DNA from: Enteractinococcus helveticum
Lineage (GTDB): Bacteria; Actinomycetota; Actinomycetes; Actinomycetales; Micrococcaceae
Reading direction: 5' to 3'
NCBI RefSeq assembly: GCF_001657475.1
Contig: NZ_LXEY01000022.1
Span: 186,001 to 250,000, forward strand
DNA: 64,000 bases
In this document: piece after piece, positions 52,059-61,506 of the stretch
Layout of the letters: the number at the start of each line of letters is the position of its first letter
Position numbering within the stretch: the stretch's first letter is position 1
Program-made: the position numbers and the translations under genes
The notes under the pieces: model-generated
Databases searched by the model: none
What the model saw: only the letters and a program-made list of their open reading frames with translations
What the model was told of the DNA's origin: nothing

Positions 52059-53210
52059 ATGGCTACATGTTGGACTTCAGAACCGGAACGCTGGGTGACC
52101 ATCGATCACTCGGCGTTGGCGCATAATATTCACACCATCGCCCAGTGGGTCAAGCCTGCCCAGGTGATGGCCGTGGTCAAAGCCGACGGCTACGGCCACG
52201 GTGCGGTAGAAGTCGCCCAAACTGCGATAGCCGCCGGTGCCACCTGGCTGGGCACCGCCCACATCACCGAGGCCCTGAAACTGCGCGAAGCCGGTATCAC
52301 CGCGCCCCTGTTGGCCTGGTTGCACACGATCAAAACACCATTTCATGCGGCCATCGAACACAACATCGACATTGGGGTCTCAGGCCCAGAACTTGAAGCT
52401 GTGGCCCAAGCCGCGCGCAATGCCGATCTGCCGGCTCGCGTTCACCTGAAAATTGACACCGGCCTATCCCGCAACGGAGCGGTACCCGAAATCTGGGATG
52501 ACCTGTGCAAGCGCGCCTCCGAACTCCAACAAGCAGGCATCCTGCGGGTCGTGGGCGTCTTTACCCACTTTGCCAACGCCGATGACCCAGACGGCGACGC
52601 CGATGTTGATGCCCAACTGAGCCTCTACCACGAGTCCGTAGAAACCGCGCGCAAGCACGGTCTGACCGTGGATGTGCGACACGTGGCCAACTCACCGGCC
52701 CTGCTGTCACGCCCCGATACCCACCTGGATATGGTCCGGGCCGGGGTGGCCATCTACGGGCTGAGCCCATTTCCCGATCGCACCGCCGAAGATCTCGGGC
52801 TGCGCCCGGTCATGAGCTTTGGTACCACCGTAGCCAATAACAAACCCGCCGATGTGGGCACCGGGGTGTCCTACGGTTATGCCTACCGCTGCGAACTGCC
52901 CACCCGACTGGCACTGATACCCGCCGGCTATGCCGACGGTGTGCCGCGCACCGCCGTCGGGGCACCGGTATGGATCGAGGGCAAGTTCTACCGTGTTGCC
53001 GGCACGATCGCCATGGACCAATTCGTCGTCGATCTGCAAACCGATCGCAATGACGTAACCACCGCACCCGTTGGTGCTGAAGTCGAACTGTTTGGCGAAA
53101 AATCTGGGATCTCCTCGGACGCCTGGGCTATCGCGGCCGGCACCATTAACTACGAACTCGTCACTCGCATTGGTTGCCGGGTGCCCCGAGTGCACAAACA
53201 GTGGGTGTAA
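52059..53210 (+). CDS. alr: Alanine racemase
   Basis: 383-residue PLP enzyme that makes D-alanine for peptidoglycan. The PLP lysine is K41 in VVKADGYGHGA, and the second-site loop is GVSYGYAYRCEL. MSFGTTVANNKPADVGTGVS and the C-terminal EVELFGEKSGISSDAWA are standard. It stops one base into the tsaE ATG (TAATG). It supplies D-Ala that the VanY-like peptidase later removes. Confidence 0.96.
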   Translation: MATCWTSEPERWVTIDHSALAHNIHTIAQWVKPAQVMAVVKADGYGHGAVEVAQTAIAAGATWLGTAHITEALKLREAGITAPLLAWLHTIKTPFHAAIEHNIDIGVSGPELEAVAQAARNADLPARVHLKIDTGLSRNGAVPEIWDDLCKRASELQQAGILRVVGVFTHFANADDPDGDADVDAQLSLYHESVETARKHGLTVDVRHVANSPALLSRPDTHLDMVRAGVAIYGLSPFPDRTAEDLGLRPVMSFGTTVANNKPADVGTGVSYGYAYRCELPTRLALIPAGYADGVPRTAVGAPVWIEGKFYRVAGTIAMDQFVVDLQTDRNDVTTAPVGAEVELFGEKSGISSDAWAIAAGTINYELVTRIGCRVPRVHKQWV

Positions 53211-53713
53211 TGGTGCACCAGGAAATAGAACTTGCCAACCTTATGGACACCCAACGTCTCGCCGTTGCCGTTGGTCAACAGCTGCGTGCCGGCGACGTCA
53301 TTATTTTGACCGGCGAACTCGGCGCCGGCAAAACCACCTTCACCCAGTCACTGGCCAGGGCGCTGGGCATTACCGCCCCCATCACCTCGCCAACCTTTGT
53401 CCTGGCCCGTCACCACAATCATCCCGACGACGGCCTGAACCTCGTCCACGTCGACGCCTACCGCATCACCGTTGCCGACGAACTCGCCAGCCTCGATTTG
53501 GAATCTTGGCTGGCAGACTCCGTGGTCGTCGTGGAATGGGGCCGCGGCACCGCCGAAGCCCTGACTGATGCCTACCTGGACATTGAACTCATTCGCCGTG
53601 GTGCGACCTCCGACGAACTGATCACCGATTTTTCGGACGACGACGTCGAAGAACCCCGCACGGCGATCATCACCGGGCACGGGCAACGTTGGGAAGGAAT
53701 CCAGTTGACATGA
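53210..53713 (+). CDS. tsaE: t6A biosynthesis ATPase TsaE
   Basis: 167-residue ATPase that drives the TsaBDE complex in making threonylcarbamoyladenosine at tRNA position 37. Walker A is GELGAGKTTF at about residues 37-46, and HVDAYRITVADELASLDLES contains the conserved aspartate region. ATG 53210 overlaps alr; upstream frame residues lack similarity. Its stop overlaps the tsaB ATG by four bases (ATGA). Confidence 0.95.
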   Translation: MVHQEIELANLMDTQRLAVAVGQQLRAGDVIILTGELGAGKTTFTQSLARALGITAPITSPTFVLARHHNHPDDGLNLVHVDAYRITVADELASLDLESWLADSVVVVEWGRGTAEALTDAYLDIELIRRGATSDELITDFSDDDVEEPRTAIITGHGQRWEGIQLT

Positions 53714-54384
53714 GCCAAATATTTTTAGCGCTCGACACCTCCGCCACCGCCTCGGCGGCCATCCTGCGCGACGACCAGATCGTGGCACACCGGGCCACCG
53801 ATTCCCAACGCAACCACTCAGAAGTCCTAGCCGGATTCATCACCGAGGTACTCACCGACGCCGGACTCGACCCAACGGCACCACAGGGTCTGGCTGGCAT
53901 TTTTGTTGGTGTCGGCCCCGGCCCCTTTACCGGCCTGCGCGCAGGCATCGTCACCGCCCAAACCCTGGCCCACACCTGGGACATCCCGGCCCACGGAGTC
54001 CTCAGCCTCGATGGGCTGGCCCACCGGGTGGCCCCCGAAGCTTTCCGCAGCGGGGTCGAAGAGTTCATTGTCGCCACCGATGCCCGCCGCAAAGAGGTCT
54101 ACTGGGCCCACTACGACAACATCGGCGGCCAATCCCAGCGCCTCCACGGCCCCTTTGTCACCGACCCATCCGAGGTCACCGAACTGCCCGTCTACGGCGC
54201 CGGCGCAGGCCTATATCCACAACACCTCTACGGCATGACCAACTCCACCGACGCCGTACCGGATGCCGCCGATATCGCAGCCTACGGCGCTCTGGCGCTT
54301 CGTCGCGGATGGGGACTGTTGCCGGTGGAACCGCAGTACTTGCGCGGCCACGACGCCCAGATCCCAAAGCAATTGCGTCAATGA
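53710..54384 (+). CDS. tsaB: t6A biosynthesis protein TsaB
   Basis: 224-residue actin-like partner of TsaD. FLALDTSATASAAIL opens the protein, and GIFVGVGPGPFTGLRAG is the family motif. It acts with TsaD and TsaE in t6A synthesis. ATG 53710 overlaps tsaE, and its stop overlaps the rimI ATG by four bases. Confidence 0.95.
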   Translation: MSQIFLALDTSATASAAILRDDQIVAHRATDSQRNHSEVLAGFITEVLTDAGLDPTAPQGLAGIFVGVGPGPFTGLRAGIVTAQTLAHTWDIPAHGVLSLDGLAHRVAPEAFRSGVEEFIVATDARRKEVYWAHYDNIGGQSQRLHGPFVTDPSEVTELPVYGAGAGLYPQHLYGMTNSTDAVPDAADIAAYGALALRRGWGLLPVEPQYLRGHDAQIPKQLRQ

Positions 54385-54899
54385 ACTCGCCAGCACCACT
54401 GCAATTGCCACCCGGCTACACCCAGCGCACCTGGACGGCTGCGGATCTCACCGAGATCACCCAACTAGATGCCCTAATCTTTGGCCCGGACGCCTGGTCC
54501 TACCAACTCTTCGAAGCCGAATACCAAGCATCCATCGCCGCCAACCCACACAGTTTCTACCAGGCCATCACCCATAACCAAGACCTTGTCGGTTTCGCCG
54601 GGGTCATGTTTGGCCCCCCATTTGCTGACATCACCACCATCGGCATCCACCCCGACCACACCGGCAAAAAACTCGGCGCAGCCCTGCTCATCTGGTGTAT
54701 CCGCACCGCCTGGACGCTGGGCGCCAAAGACATGCTGTTAGAGGTTCGGGCAGACAACCACACCGCCCAACGGCTTTATGCCGACAACGGATTCACCCAT
54801 ATCCACACCAGACCCAAGTATTATCCTGGCGGAATAGACGCCTGGATCATGCGCAAACACCTGCGCGAACCACAAACATCCAGCAGGACCAAGGAGTAA
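54381..54899 (+). CDS. rimI: Ribosomal-protein-alanine N-acetyltransferase RimI-like
   Basis: 172-residue GNAT enzyme; the E. coli relative acetylates the N-terminus of S18. The acetyl-CoA loop is [17 protein letters not shown], and [15 protein letters not shown] is the GNAT end motif. ATG 54381 overlaps the tsaB stop. It lies one base before tsaD, the same place as in mycobacteria. The acceptor is not shown by sequence. Confidence 0.9.
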   Translation: MNSPAPLQLPPGYTQRTWTAADLTEITQLDALIFGPDAWSYQLFEAEYQASIAANPHSFYQAITHNQDLVGFAGVMFGPPFADITTIGIHPDHTGKKLGAALLIWCIRTAWTLGAKDMLLEVRADNHTAQRLYADNGFTHIHTRPKYYPGGIDAWIMRKHLREPQTSSRTKE

Positions 54900-54900
54900 C

Positions 54901-55974
54901 ATGACATCCCCGATCGTGATAGGGATCGAAACCTCGTGCGATGAAACCGGCATCGGCATCGTATCCGGGACCACCCTGCTGGCTCACCAGGTCGCATCAT
55001 CCATGGACGAACACGTGGCCTTCGGCGGTGTCATCCCCGAAATCGCCGCCCGCGCACACGTCACCGAATTTTTACCCGTGCTGGATGCCGCCTTAGCCGA
55101 AGCCAACATCACCCTCGACGACGTCGATGCCATCGCCGTCACCGCCGGCCCCGGACTCGCCGGGGCCCTGATGGTCGGAGTCGCCGGTGCTAAAGCCCTG
55201 GCAGTAGCCACCGGCAAACCGCTCTATGGCATCAACCACCTCATCGCCCACATTGGCGTGGGTTTTCTCGACGACGTCGGCGCTGACCTCCACAACGTCA
55301 ACCAACTCGGTGCGCTGTTGGTATCCGGTGGGCACACCGAAATGTTGAAGATCAACTCGCTCACCTCCGACGTTGAACTCTTGGGCTCCACAATCGACGA
55401 CGCGGCAGGGGAAGCCTACGATAAAGTCGCCAGACTGATCGGCGCCGGATACCCCGGTGGCCCGGTGATCGACAAGATGGCACGCCAGGGCAATCCCACG
55501 GCCTTCAAATTCCCACGTGGGCTAACTGCCCCCAAGTTCATGGGTAACGCCGAGGAACCGGGCAAAGATCGTTACAACTGGTCATTTTCCGGCCTCAAGA
55601 CCGCTGTGTCTCGTGCCGTGGAACAATTTGAACTACGCGACATGAACGTTCCGGCAAACGATATCGCTGCATCCTTCCAGGAGGCGGTGGCTGACGTCAT
55701 CACGCATAAGGCAGTTTTGGCAGCAACCGAACACGGCATCGACCACATTCTGCTGGGCGGGGGAGTGGCGGCAAACTCTCGATTGCGAGCCTTGCTGACA
55801 GAACGCACTGAGGCCGCTGGTATTGGCTTGACCATTCCACCGATCAATCTGTGCACGGATAATGGTGCGATGGTTGCCGCACTGGGCGCGCAACTTGTCG
55901 CGGATGCAGTCGAGCCATCGCCCATGAATTTTTCAGCTGATCCGACCCAATCGGTCAACCTGGTCAGCGTCTAA
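54901..55974 (+). CDS. tsaD: tRNA N6-adenosine threonylcarbamoyltransferase TsaD
   Basis: 357-residue catalytic enzyme of t6A synthesis. It begins [15 protein letters not shown]. The metal-binding pair is in [11 protein letters not shown] and [35 protein letters not shown] and [13 protein letters not shown] are conserved. AAGGAG precedes the ATG by four bases. It ends the series begun by rarD/acpS, and converges on the YbdK-like gene 41 bases away with no strong terminator between them. groESL, which follows tsaD in mycobacteria, is not present. Confidence 0.97.
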   Translation: MTSPIVIGIETSCDETGIGIVSGTTLLAHQVASSMDEHVAFGGVIPEIAARAHVTEFLPVLDAALAEANITLDDVDAIAVTAGPGLAGALMVGVAGAKALAVATGKPLYGINHLIAHIGVGFLDDVGADLHNVNQLGALLVSGGHTEMLKINSLTSDVELLGSTIDDAAGEAYDKVARLIGAGYPGGPVIDKMARQGNPTAFKFPRGLTAPKFMGNAEEPGKDRYNWSFSGLKTAVSRAVEQFELRDMNVPANDIAASFQEAVADVITHKAVLAATEHGIDHILLGGGVAANSRLRALLTERTEAAGIGLTIPPINLCTDNGAMVAALGAQLVADAVEPSPMNFSADPTQSVNLVSV

Positions 55975-56015
55975 ACCACACACCAGCTGCACGGCTGCGA
56001 ACGCGGACAACGGGT

Positions 56016-57173
56016 CTACCAGTTGCGGATCGAACCTACGGTCTCCGTGGCAGACCTCAACACCAGTTCGGTCAGCTGCTGCTGAGACAGCCTCTGGCCG
56101 AACTTCGACTGCGTCTGAACGCGCTGTTGGGCTGCGGAATTATCGGCACGCAACATGTCTTCGACCCATTGCAGCTCCTTTGCACATCCCAGTTGATCGG
56201 CGATGGGTTCAAGGCGGTTTAACACCAGTTCCAGGTGATCGGTCACCAACATCTCTGTGCCTGCCGCATCGATAATGGCGATGGTTTCTAGACCATAGCG
56301 GGCCGCGCGCCACTTATTTTCCTGCACATACCAAGGTGGCAAAATATCGACGTGTTCCAGCGCTTCGACGTCACCGCCGACAACTTCGTGCACCAAACAT
56401 TGGGTCAGCGCGGTAATCGCTCCCACCTGCTGCAGGGTGGACACTCCATCGCATACCCGCTGTTCAATGGTGCCGTATCGGGGCACCGGACGGATATCCC
56501 ATCGGATCTCGGTGACGTCATCAATGACCCCGACGGTGGATAAGTGGTCGACGACGTTTTCATAGTCGGCCCAGTCATAGAACTGAAACGGCAAACCGCT
56601 GGTAGGTAACTGCTGGAACAGCAACGTGCGCTGTGAGGCATAGCCGGTGTCGTAACCAACCCAGTAGGGGCTAGAAGCACTCAGCGCCAGCATATGTGGA
56701 TAGTACTGAATCAGATAATTGAGTGCTGGCATCGCTTTATTAATGTGGTCCAGCCCGATGTGAGCATGCACCCCATAGATCAGCATTTGCTGACCCCAGT
56801 ACTGGGTGCGGTCCAGCAGCTTCCGGTAGCGATACCCAGATGAGACTCGTTCTTGGAACGGGTTGGCAAAAGGGTGCGTGCCTTGTGAAAATAGGGTCAG
56901 CTCGTCATCTGCGATCAAATCAAGAATATGTTGTCCCGCGGTGGCCAGCTGGTCTAGTCCCTCTCCAACGTTTTGGCACACGCCGGTGACCAATTCCAAC
57001 GTGTTGAGCATAAACTCGCCAACAATCTGGAATGGCGCATCCGAAGGAACATTAAGATTTGCCAGAATGTCATCGCTAACATTGCGTAACTGGCCGGTGG
57101 CACTATCCACAAGCCCAAGCTCCCATTCGATCCCAACGGTCGACTGGGCAGACTTTGCAAATTCCAAGCGCAC
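56016..57173 (-). CDS. YbdK-family carboxylate-amine ligase (GCS2 type)
   Basis: 385-residue protein of the glutamate-cysteine ligase type 2 family. VGIEWELGLVDSATGQL holds the first metal ligands, and HAHIGLDHINKAMPALNY is the family motif. E. coli YbdK has weak glutamate-cysteine ligase activity; the actinobacterial substrate is unknown. Mycothiol, not glutathione, is the usual actinobacterial thiol, so a true glutathione role is doubtful. GTG 57173 has AGAGAGG upstream at suitable distance. It is not in an obvious operon. Confidence 0.85.
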   Translation of the reverse strand: MRLEFAKSAQSTVGIEWELGLVDSATGQLRNVSDDILANLNVPSDAPFQIVGEFMLNTLELVTGVCQNVGEGLDQLATAGQHILDLIADDELTLFSQGTHPFANPFQERVSSGYRYRKLLDRTQYWGQQMLIYGVHAHIGLDHINKAMPALNYLIQYYPHMLALSASSPYWVGYDTGYASQRTLLFQQLPTSGLPFQFYDWADYENVVDHLSTVGVIDDVTEIRWDIRPVPRYGTIEQRVCDGVSTLQQVGAITALTQCLVHEVVGGDVEALEHVDILPPWYVQENKWRAARYGLETIAIIDAAGTEMLVTDHLELVLNRLEPIADQLGCAKELQWVEDMLRADNSAAQQRVQTQSKFGQRLSQQQLTELVLRSATETVGSIRNW

Positions 57174-57670
57174 CTTGAAGCCTCTCTACTTTATCTTTCC
57201 ACCAATCGTACCGGGCACCATGCCATGACAGTGCTGTCGGATGTCGTGAGTCTGCCGCATATTTCCTGATAACTCCCTGATGGTCATTTACGAAACGTTA
57301 GAGCATCTATTTCGGGCCGGACGCGATATACGCACGCGTAATATTGCAGCGGAAAATCCGTCGCAAATCATCGGCCAACAACGAACGTTACCCAATTGTG
57401 TCGAGCGCTAGGTCACACGGGCAGAAGGCTGATGGCGCGGCTATCTCTCGCTGATATCCATAAAGTCAACTAGATAGCCTTGTCTGAGAGGCATTGGTTG
57501 CATTTTGGTGCAACTTGCGGGACGGGGTGCTTGAGTGTGATTTGAATAACGGCAGTTCACCTTGCGCTAATTGATGCAGGCTGCCTAAACTGATCAATTG
57601 TTAGCTTAGGCGTGCCTAAGTGCACAAGAGTGCTAATCTGTTATTTTACTCTGTCATTTGGAGACTGAAC
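57174..57670. other. 497-base spacer before the iron transporter
   Basis: No gene is seen in the first 400 bases. The right end has an iron box (57601-57619) and the translation signals of the binding-protein gene. A GCCTAA half-site at 57583-57588 is a possible second, weaker element. The stretch must also contain the promoter of the leftward YbdK-like gene. Confidence 0.5.
57601..57619 (+). promoter_or_regulatory. DtxR/IdeR-type iron box
   Basis: This 19-base site matches the DtxR/IdeR consensus (TTAGGTTAGGCTAACCTAA) at 15 of 19 positions. Its core is a perfect inverted repeat: CTTAGGC (57605-57611), two bases, GCCTAAG (57614-57620). An extended -10-like TGCTAATCT (57631-57639) follows, so a bound repressor would block the promoter. 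It predicts iron-repressed expression of the four downstream genes. Confidence 0.72.
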
Positions 57671-58681
57671 GTGAAAAATTTTGGACTGACACGTTATCGT
57701 GTAGCCGCCCTGCTTGCGGTTGGCGCCCTCGGCCTTTCCGCCTGCGGCACCGCAAACTCAGACGACACTGCGGAAGCTGAAAGCAACGGTGGCGACGCTG
57801 CAACTGTTGAAGTAACCGACATGGCCGGTACCGCCCTTACTGTTCCAACAGAACCCCAGTCGGTTATTGCCACCGATAACCGCGTATTCCGTACCTTGGC
57901 AGAGTGGGACATCGATCTGTCCGCTGCTCCAGTTGACCTGATGGCAACTGACCAACCCGTTCTGGAAAAATACACGCAGAACGAAGACATTCTCAACATC
58001 GGCAACCACCGTGAACCAAACATGGAACTGGTCACCGCGGCCCAGCCTGATCTTGTAATCAACGGCCAGCGATTCAGCCAGCACGGCGAAGCCATCGCCG
58101 AGGCCATTGATGAAGGTGTCCCAATTGTCGACACCGACATTGACACCGAATCCGGGGCTATCGACCAAGAGTTCCGTGACCAGATCACTCTGCTCGGTGA
58201 AGTCTTCGGACACCAAGATGACGCCGAAACCCTGATCGCTGATTTCGACGAAGCACTCGACCGTGCCAAAGAAGCCTATGACTCGGAAGTCACTGTGACC
58301 GGACTCGTCACCTCGGGTGGCGACATCAACTACGCGGCCCCAACCACGGGTCGCGCGATCGGCCCACTGTATGACATCCTTGAACTGACCCCAGCGCTTG
58401 ATGACGAAGGTTCAACCGACCACCAGGGTGACGACATCTCGGTTGAAGCCATCGCCTCGGCTAACCCAGACTTCTTGATTGTTATGGACCGCGACGCTGC
58501 CGTAGGTGACGGTACTTCCGCTGGCGCCAAGGAACTCATTGAAGAATCTGAAGCACTGCAGGATGTACCTGCGGTAGCAAACGATAATATCTACTACATG
58601 CCAGCTGACTTCTATGTGGCTGAGGACATCCAGAACTACACCACTGTCCTCAACGAGCTGGCTGATAAGTGGTCGGAATAG
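57671..58681 (+). CDS. Iron-siderophore ABC transporter binding lipoprotein
   Basis: 336-residue lipoprotein. The signal sequence ends with the lipobox LSAC, so C25 carries the lipid, and a Ser/Glu/Asp-rich linker follows. The rest is a FecB/TroA-type two-lobed binding domain (SVIATDNRVFRTLAEWDIDL and MELVTAAQPDLVINGQRF), close to the FatB/CeuA/YclQ kind. GTG 57671 has GGAG seven bases upstream; an upstream GTG at 57620 lies in the operator region and is rejected. The iron box upstream supports siderophore uptake. The chelate is unknown. Confidence 0.93.
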   Translation: MKNFGLTRYRVAALLAVGALGLSACGTANSDDTAEAESNGGDAATVEVTDMAGTALTVPTEPQSVIATDNRVFRTLAEWDIDLSAAPVDLMATDQPVLEKYTQNEDILNIGNHREPNMELVTAAQPDLVINGQRFSQHGEAIAEAIDEGVPIVDTDIDTESGAIDQEFRDQITLLGEVFGHQDDAETLIADFDEALDRAKEAYDSEVTVTGLVTSGGDINYAAPTTGRAIGPLYDILELTPALDDEGSTDHQGDDISVEAIASANPDFLIVMDRDAAVGDGTSAGAKELIEESEALQDVPAVANDNIYYMPADFYVAEDIQNYTTVLNELADKWSE

Positions 58682-58696
58682 TATAAAAGGCTCTGC

Positions 58697-59710
58697 GTGA
58701 CGAAACTTTCCCAAACTCGCCCCACCGGGGTCGTGCCATCGATCGACGTATCGAAAAAACCAGGAATTTGGTCACGCACATGGCCGTTGCTGATCGGGCT
58801 GATGGTCACCATCAGCCTGGTCATCGCTTCACTATTTATCGGGGTTTATGATCTGAGCTCTGAGGGCGGACGCGAGATGTTCTTTATTACTCGCGTCCCC
58901 CGCACGCTTGCCTTGATTCTGTCCGGGGCATCCATGGCGGTCGTCGGACTGATTATGCAGCTGATGACCCAAAACCGGTTCGTGGAACCCTCCACCACCG
59001 GCACCATCGAATGGGCCGGACTGGGGCTCATTCTCACCTATATCTTCATTCCGCAGCCATCGCTGTTGCTGCGCATGGTCATCGCGATAGTTTTTGCCCT
59101 GGTCGGCACCTTAATCTTCTTCGCCTTCTTACAGCGCGTGGCCCTGAAGTCATCGCTGGTCGTGCCCATCGTGGGGCTCATGCTAGGCGCCGTCGTCGGG
59201 TCGGTGTCAACCTTTGTTGCCCTGCAGACCGATATGCTGCAAAACCTCGGCATCTGGTTTGCCGGTTCCTTTACCGGAGTGACCCGAGGACGATACGAGC
59301 TGCTGTGGATCGTGGCAATCACCACGATCCTTGTGTACTTTATTGCCGATCGCTTCACTGTTGCCGGACTGGGCGAGGAAATCGCCACCTCCGTGGGATT
59401 GAACTATCGCACTGTGATGATCGTAGGTATTTCGATCATCGCCGTCACCACCGGCGTCGTCTCTGTGGTTGTCGGCTCACTGCCATTCTTAGGATTAGTC
59501 GTTCCCAACATCGTGTCGATGTTTCGAGGGGATAACCTACGGACTAACCTGCCCTGGGTCGTAATGGTGGGCATCGTGGTGATTACCCTGACCGATATCA
59601 TTGGCCGAACGATCATCATGCCCTTTGAGATCCCCGTGTCGATGATTCTGGGAGTACTGGGTGCTACCGTGTTCGTCTACCTCATCGTCAGAAGGGGGCG
59701 CCGTGGCTAG
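58697..59710 (+). CDS. Iron-siderophore ABC permease, first subunit
   Basis: 337-residue FecCD-family permease with about nine helices. It has RVPRTLALILSGASMAVVGLI near the N-terminus and VVGSLPFLGLVVPNIV, the motif that contacts the ATPase. The start is GTG 58697, 15 bases after the binding-protein gene. It overlaps the second permease by eight bases. The order binding protein, permease, permease, ATPase fits catechol/petrobactin-type systems. Confidence 0.93.
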   Translation: MTKLSQTRPTGVVPSIDVSKKPGIWSRTWPLLIGLMVTISLVIASLFIGVYDLSSEGGREMFFITRVPRTLALILSGASMAVVGLIMQLMTQNRFVEPSTTGTIEWAGLGLILTYIFIPQPSLLLRMVIAIVFALVGTLIFFAFLQRVALKSSLVVPIVGLMLGAVVGSVSTFVALQTDMLQNLGIWFAGSFTGVTRGRYELLWIVAITTILVYFIADRFTVAGLGEEIATSVGLNYRTVMIVGISIIAVTTGVVSVVVGSLPFLGLVVPNIVSMFRGDNLRTNLPWVVMVGIVVITLTDIIGRTIIMPFEIPVSMILGVLGATVFVYLIVRRGRRG

Positions 59711-60728
59711 CACAACCGCCATATCCGTTGAACGCACATCAAACTTCGTCAACCCCAAACACCACCGCCGGTGGCTGTTCTCGCTCATCGGCTTGATCAT
59801 CGCCGCCATCGGGCTGACCATCGCCACAATCGTTTACGGCAACCCCATGCCATTTGGCAGTGAAGGGTTCTGGAAGATCGCCGAATCCCGTGTGGTCTCG
59901 GTTGTGGTCATCGCCGTGGTAGCGCTAGCCCATTCATTTGCAACTGTTGCGTTTCACACGGTCACGGCAAACCGCATTGTCACCCCTTCGATCCTTGGGT
60001 TCGAGGCACTCTATGGCCTGATCAATACGGCCGCAGTGTTCTTTATGGGCGCCATCGGTGCAACACTGACCCGCGGGATTGTCTCGTACTTCTTCCAGGT
60101 CGTGGTGATGGTCGCCTTTGCCACGTTGCTCTACACCTGGCTCCTGGGATCAAAATTCACCAACGTACACACCATGCTGCTGGTCGGGGTGGTGATGGGA
60201 GCCGGGCTGGCATCGCTGACCACATTTATGCAGCGTATGCTCGACCCCAACGAATTCGACATCCTCACCGCGCGCCTGATGGGCAACATCTCCAATGCCA
60301 GCACCGAATACTTACCGTATGCGGTGCCCATCGTCGTCATAGTGGGCATTTGGTTGTGGCTCAATTCTCGCCGCCTGGACACCCTGTCCTTGGGCTCGGC
60401 AGTTTCAACAAACCTGGGCTTGACGCACCGCACCGAGTTGATCAAAGTGCTCATCGCGGTGTCCATCCTCATGGCCATGACCACCTCGCTGGTGGGCCCC
60501 ATGACCTTCCTGGGCTTTTTGGTCGCCACCATGGCGTATTCGATTGCCGACACCTACAGCCATAAAGCAGTCTTTCCGCTGGCGTTTCTGCTGGGATATG
60601 TTCTGCTGACTGGCGCATATTTTGTCTTGCGGCATATTTTTTACGCCCAGGGTGCGGTGACCATCATCGTCGAGTTGATCGGTGGACTAGTATTTCTTAT
60701 CGTCATCATGCGGAAGGGGCGGCTATGA
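59703..60728 (+). CDS. Iron-siderophore ABC permease, second subunit
   Basis: 341-residue second FecCD-type permease. TVTANRIVTPSILGFEALYG and LVGPMTFLGFLVATMAYSI are the family segments. GTG 59703 lies inside the end of the first permease gene with a G-rich ribosome-binding site upstream; a frame extension further upstream is not supported. It overlaps the ATPase gene by four bases. Confidence 0.93.
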   Translation: MASTTAISVERTSNFVNPKHHRRWLFSLIGLIIAAIGLTIATIVYGNPMPFGSEGFWKIAESRVVSVVVIAVVALAHSFATVAFHTVTANRIVTPSILGFEALYGLINTAAVFFMGAIGATLTRGIVSYFFQVVVMVAFATLLYTWLLGSKFTNVHTMLLVGVVMGAGLASLTTFMQRMLDPNEFDILTARLMGNISNASTEYLPYAVPIVVIVGIWLWLNSRRLDTLSLGSAVSTNLGLTHRTELIKVLIAVSILMAMTTSLVGPMTFLGFLVATMAYSIADTYSHKAVFPLAFLLGYVLLTGAYFVLRHIFYAQGAVTIIVELIGGLVFLIVIMRKGRL

Positions 60729-61480
60729 TTACCCTGGAAAACGTCACGAAAACCTATGCGGGCGAAACCACTATCGGACCCATCAACGTGGAGATCCCAT
60801 CCGGTGGCATCACCTCGCTGGTTGGCCCCAACGGCGCAGGCAAATCAACCGTGCTGACCATGATGGGTCGCCTCCTGACTCCCGATGCCGGACGCATCAC
60901 TGTGGGCGGTTTGGATGTGGCCAAAGCGAAATCCAACGACGTCGCCAAAAAACTGGCCATCCTGCGTCAGGAAAACCACTTCGTCACTCGACTCACCGTC
61001 CGTCAGCTGATCGGCTTTGGACGCTACCCGCATTCGCGTGGGCGCCTCACGGTTGAAGACGAACGCCACATCAATGAGGCCTTAGATTTCTTAAACCTTC
61101 GGGCGTTGCAGGACCGGTATTTGGATGAACTCTCCGGTGGACAGCGACAGCGGGCTTATGTCGCCATGGTGCTGGCACAGGATACTGAATATGTGTTCTT
61201 GGACGAACCGCTGAACAACCTGGACATGAGCCACTCGGTACAGATGATGCGCCAGTTGCGCGCTGCAGCCGATGATCTGGGCCGCACCGTAATTGTGGTG
61301 ATGCACGACATTAACTTCGCGTCGCGGTACTCAGACAATATTCTGGCCATGAATGACGGCCAGGTGACGCATTTCGACACGTGCGCAGACACCATGAAGT
61401 CCTCGGTTCTGACCGAAATTTTCGGTACCTCGGTGCGTATTATCGACGACGTCGACGGGCCGCTTGCCGTCTACTTCTAA
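60725..61480 (+). CDS. Iron-siderophore ABC transporter ATPase
   Basis: 251-residue ATPase energising the iron transporter. Walker A is GPNGAGKST, the signature is LSGGQRQRAYVAMVL, Walker B is YVFLDEPLNNLDMSHS, and the switch histidine is in VVMHDINFA. The overlap with the permease gene (ATGA) implies coupled translation and a single transcript controlled by the iron box. Confidence 0.95.
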   Translation: MITLENVTKTYAGETTIGPINVEIPSGGITSLVGPNGAGKSTVLTMMGRLLTPDAGRITVGGLDVAKAKSNDVAKKLAILRQENHFVTRLTVRQLIGFGRYPHSRGRLTVEDERHINEALDFLNLRALQDRYLDELSGGQRQRAYVAMVLAQDTEYVFLDEPLNNLDMSHSVQMMRQLRAAADDLGRTVIVVMHDINFASRYSDNILAMNDGQVTHFDTCADTMKSSVLTEIFGTSVRIIDDVDGPLAVYF

Positions 61481-61485
61481 CCCCA

Positions 61486-61505
61486 CGCCTGACATGCATC
61501 AGGTG
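61486..61505. terminator. Weak hairpin between convergent genes
   Basis: A 7-base stem (61486-61492 with 61499-61505) contains one G-U pair and a 6-base loop, between the iron ATPase and the leftward GrpB-family gene. It has no T run. Weak evidence. Confidence 0.35.
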
Positions 61506-61506
61506 C

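Noticed and set aside
57620-57670. GTG at 57620 as start of the iron-binding lipoprotein
   Set aside because: It touches the iron box and would add 17 residues before a complete lipoprotein signal; GTG 57671 has a proper ribosome-binding site.
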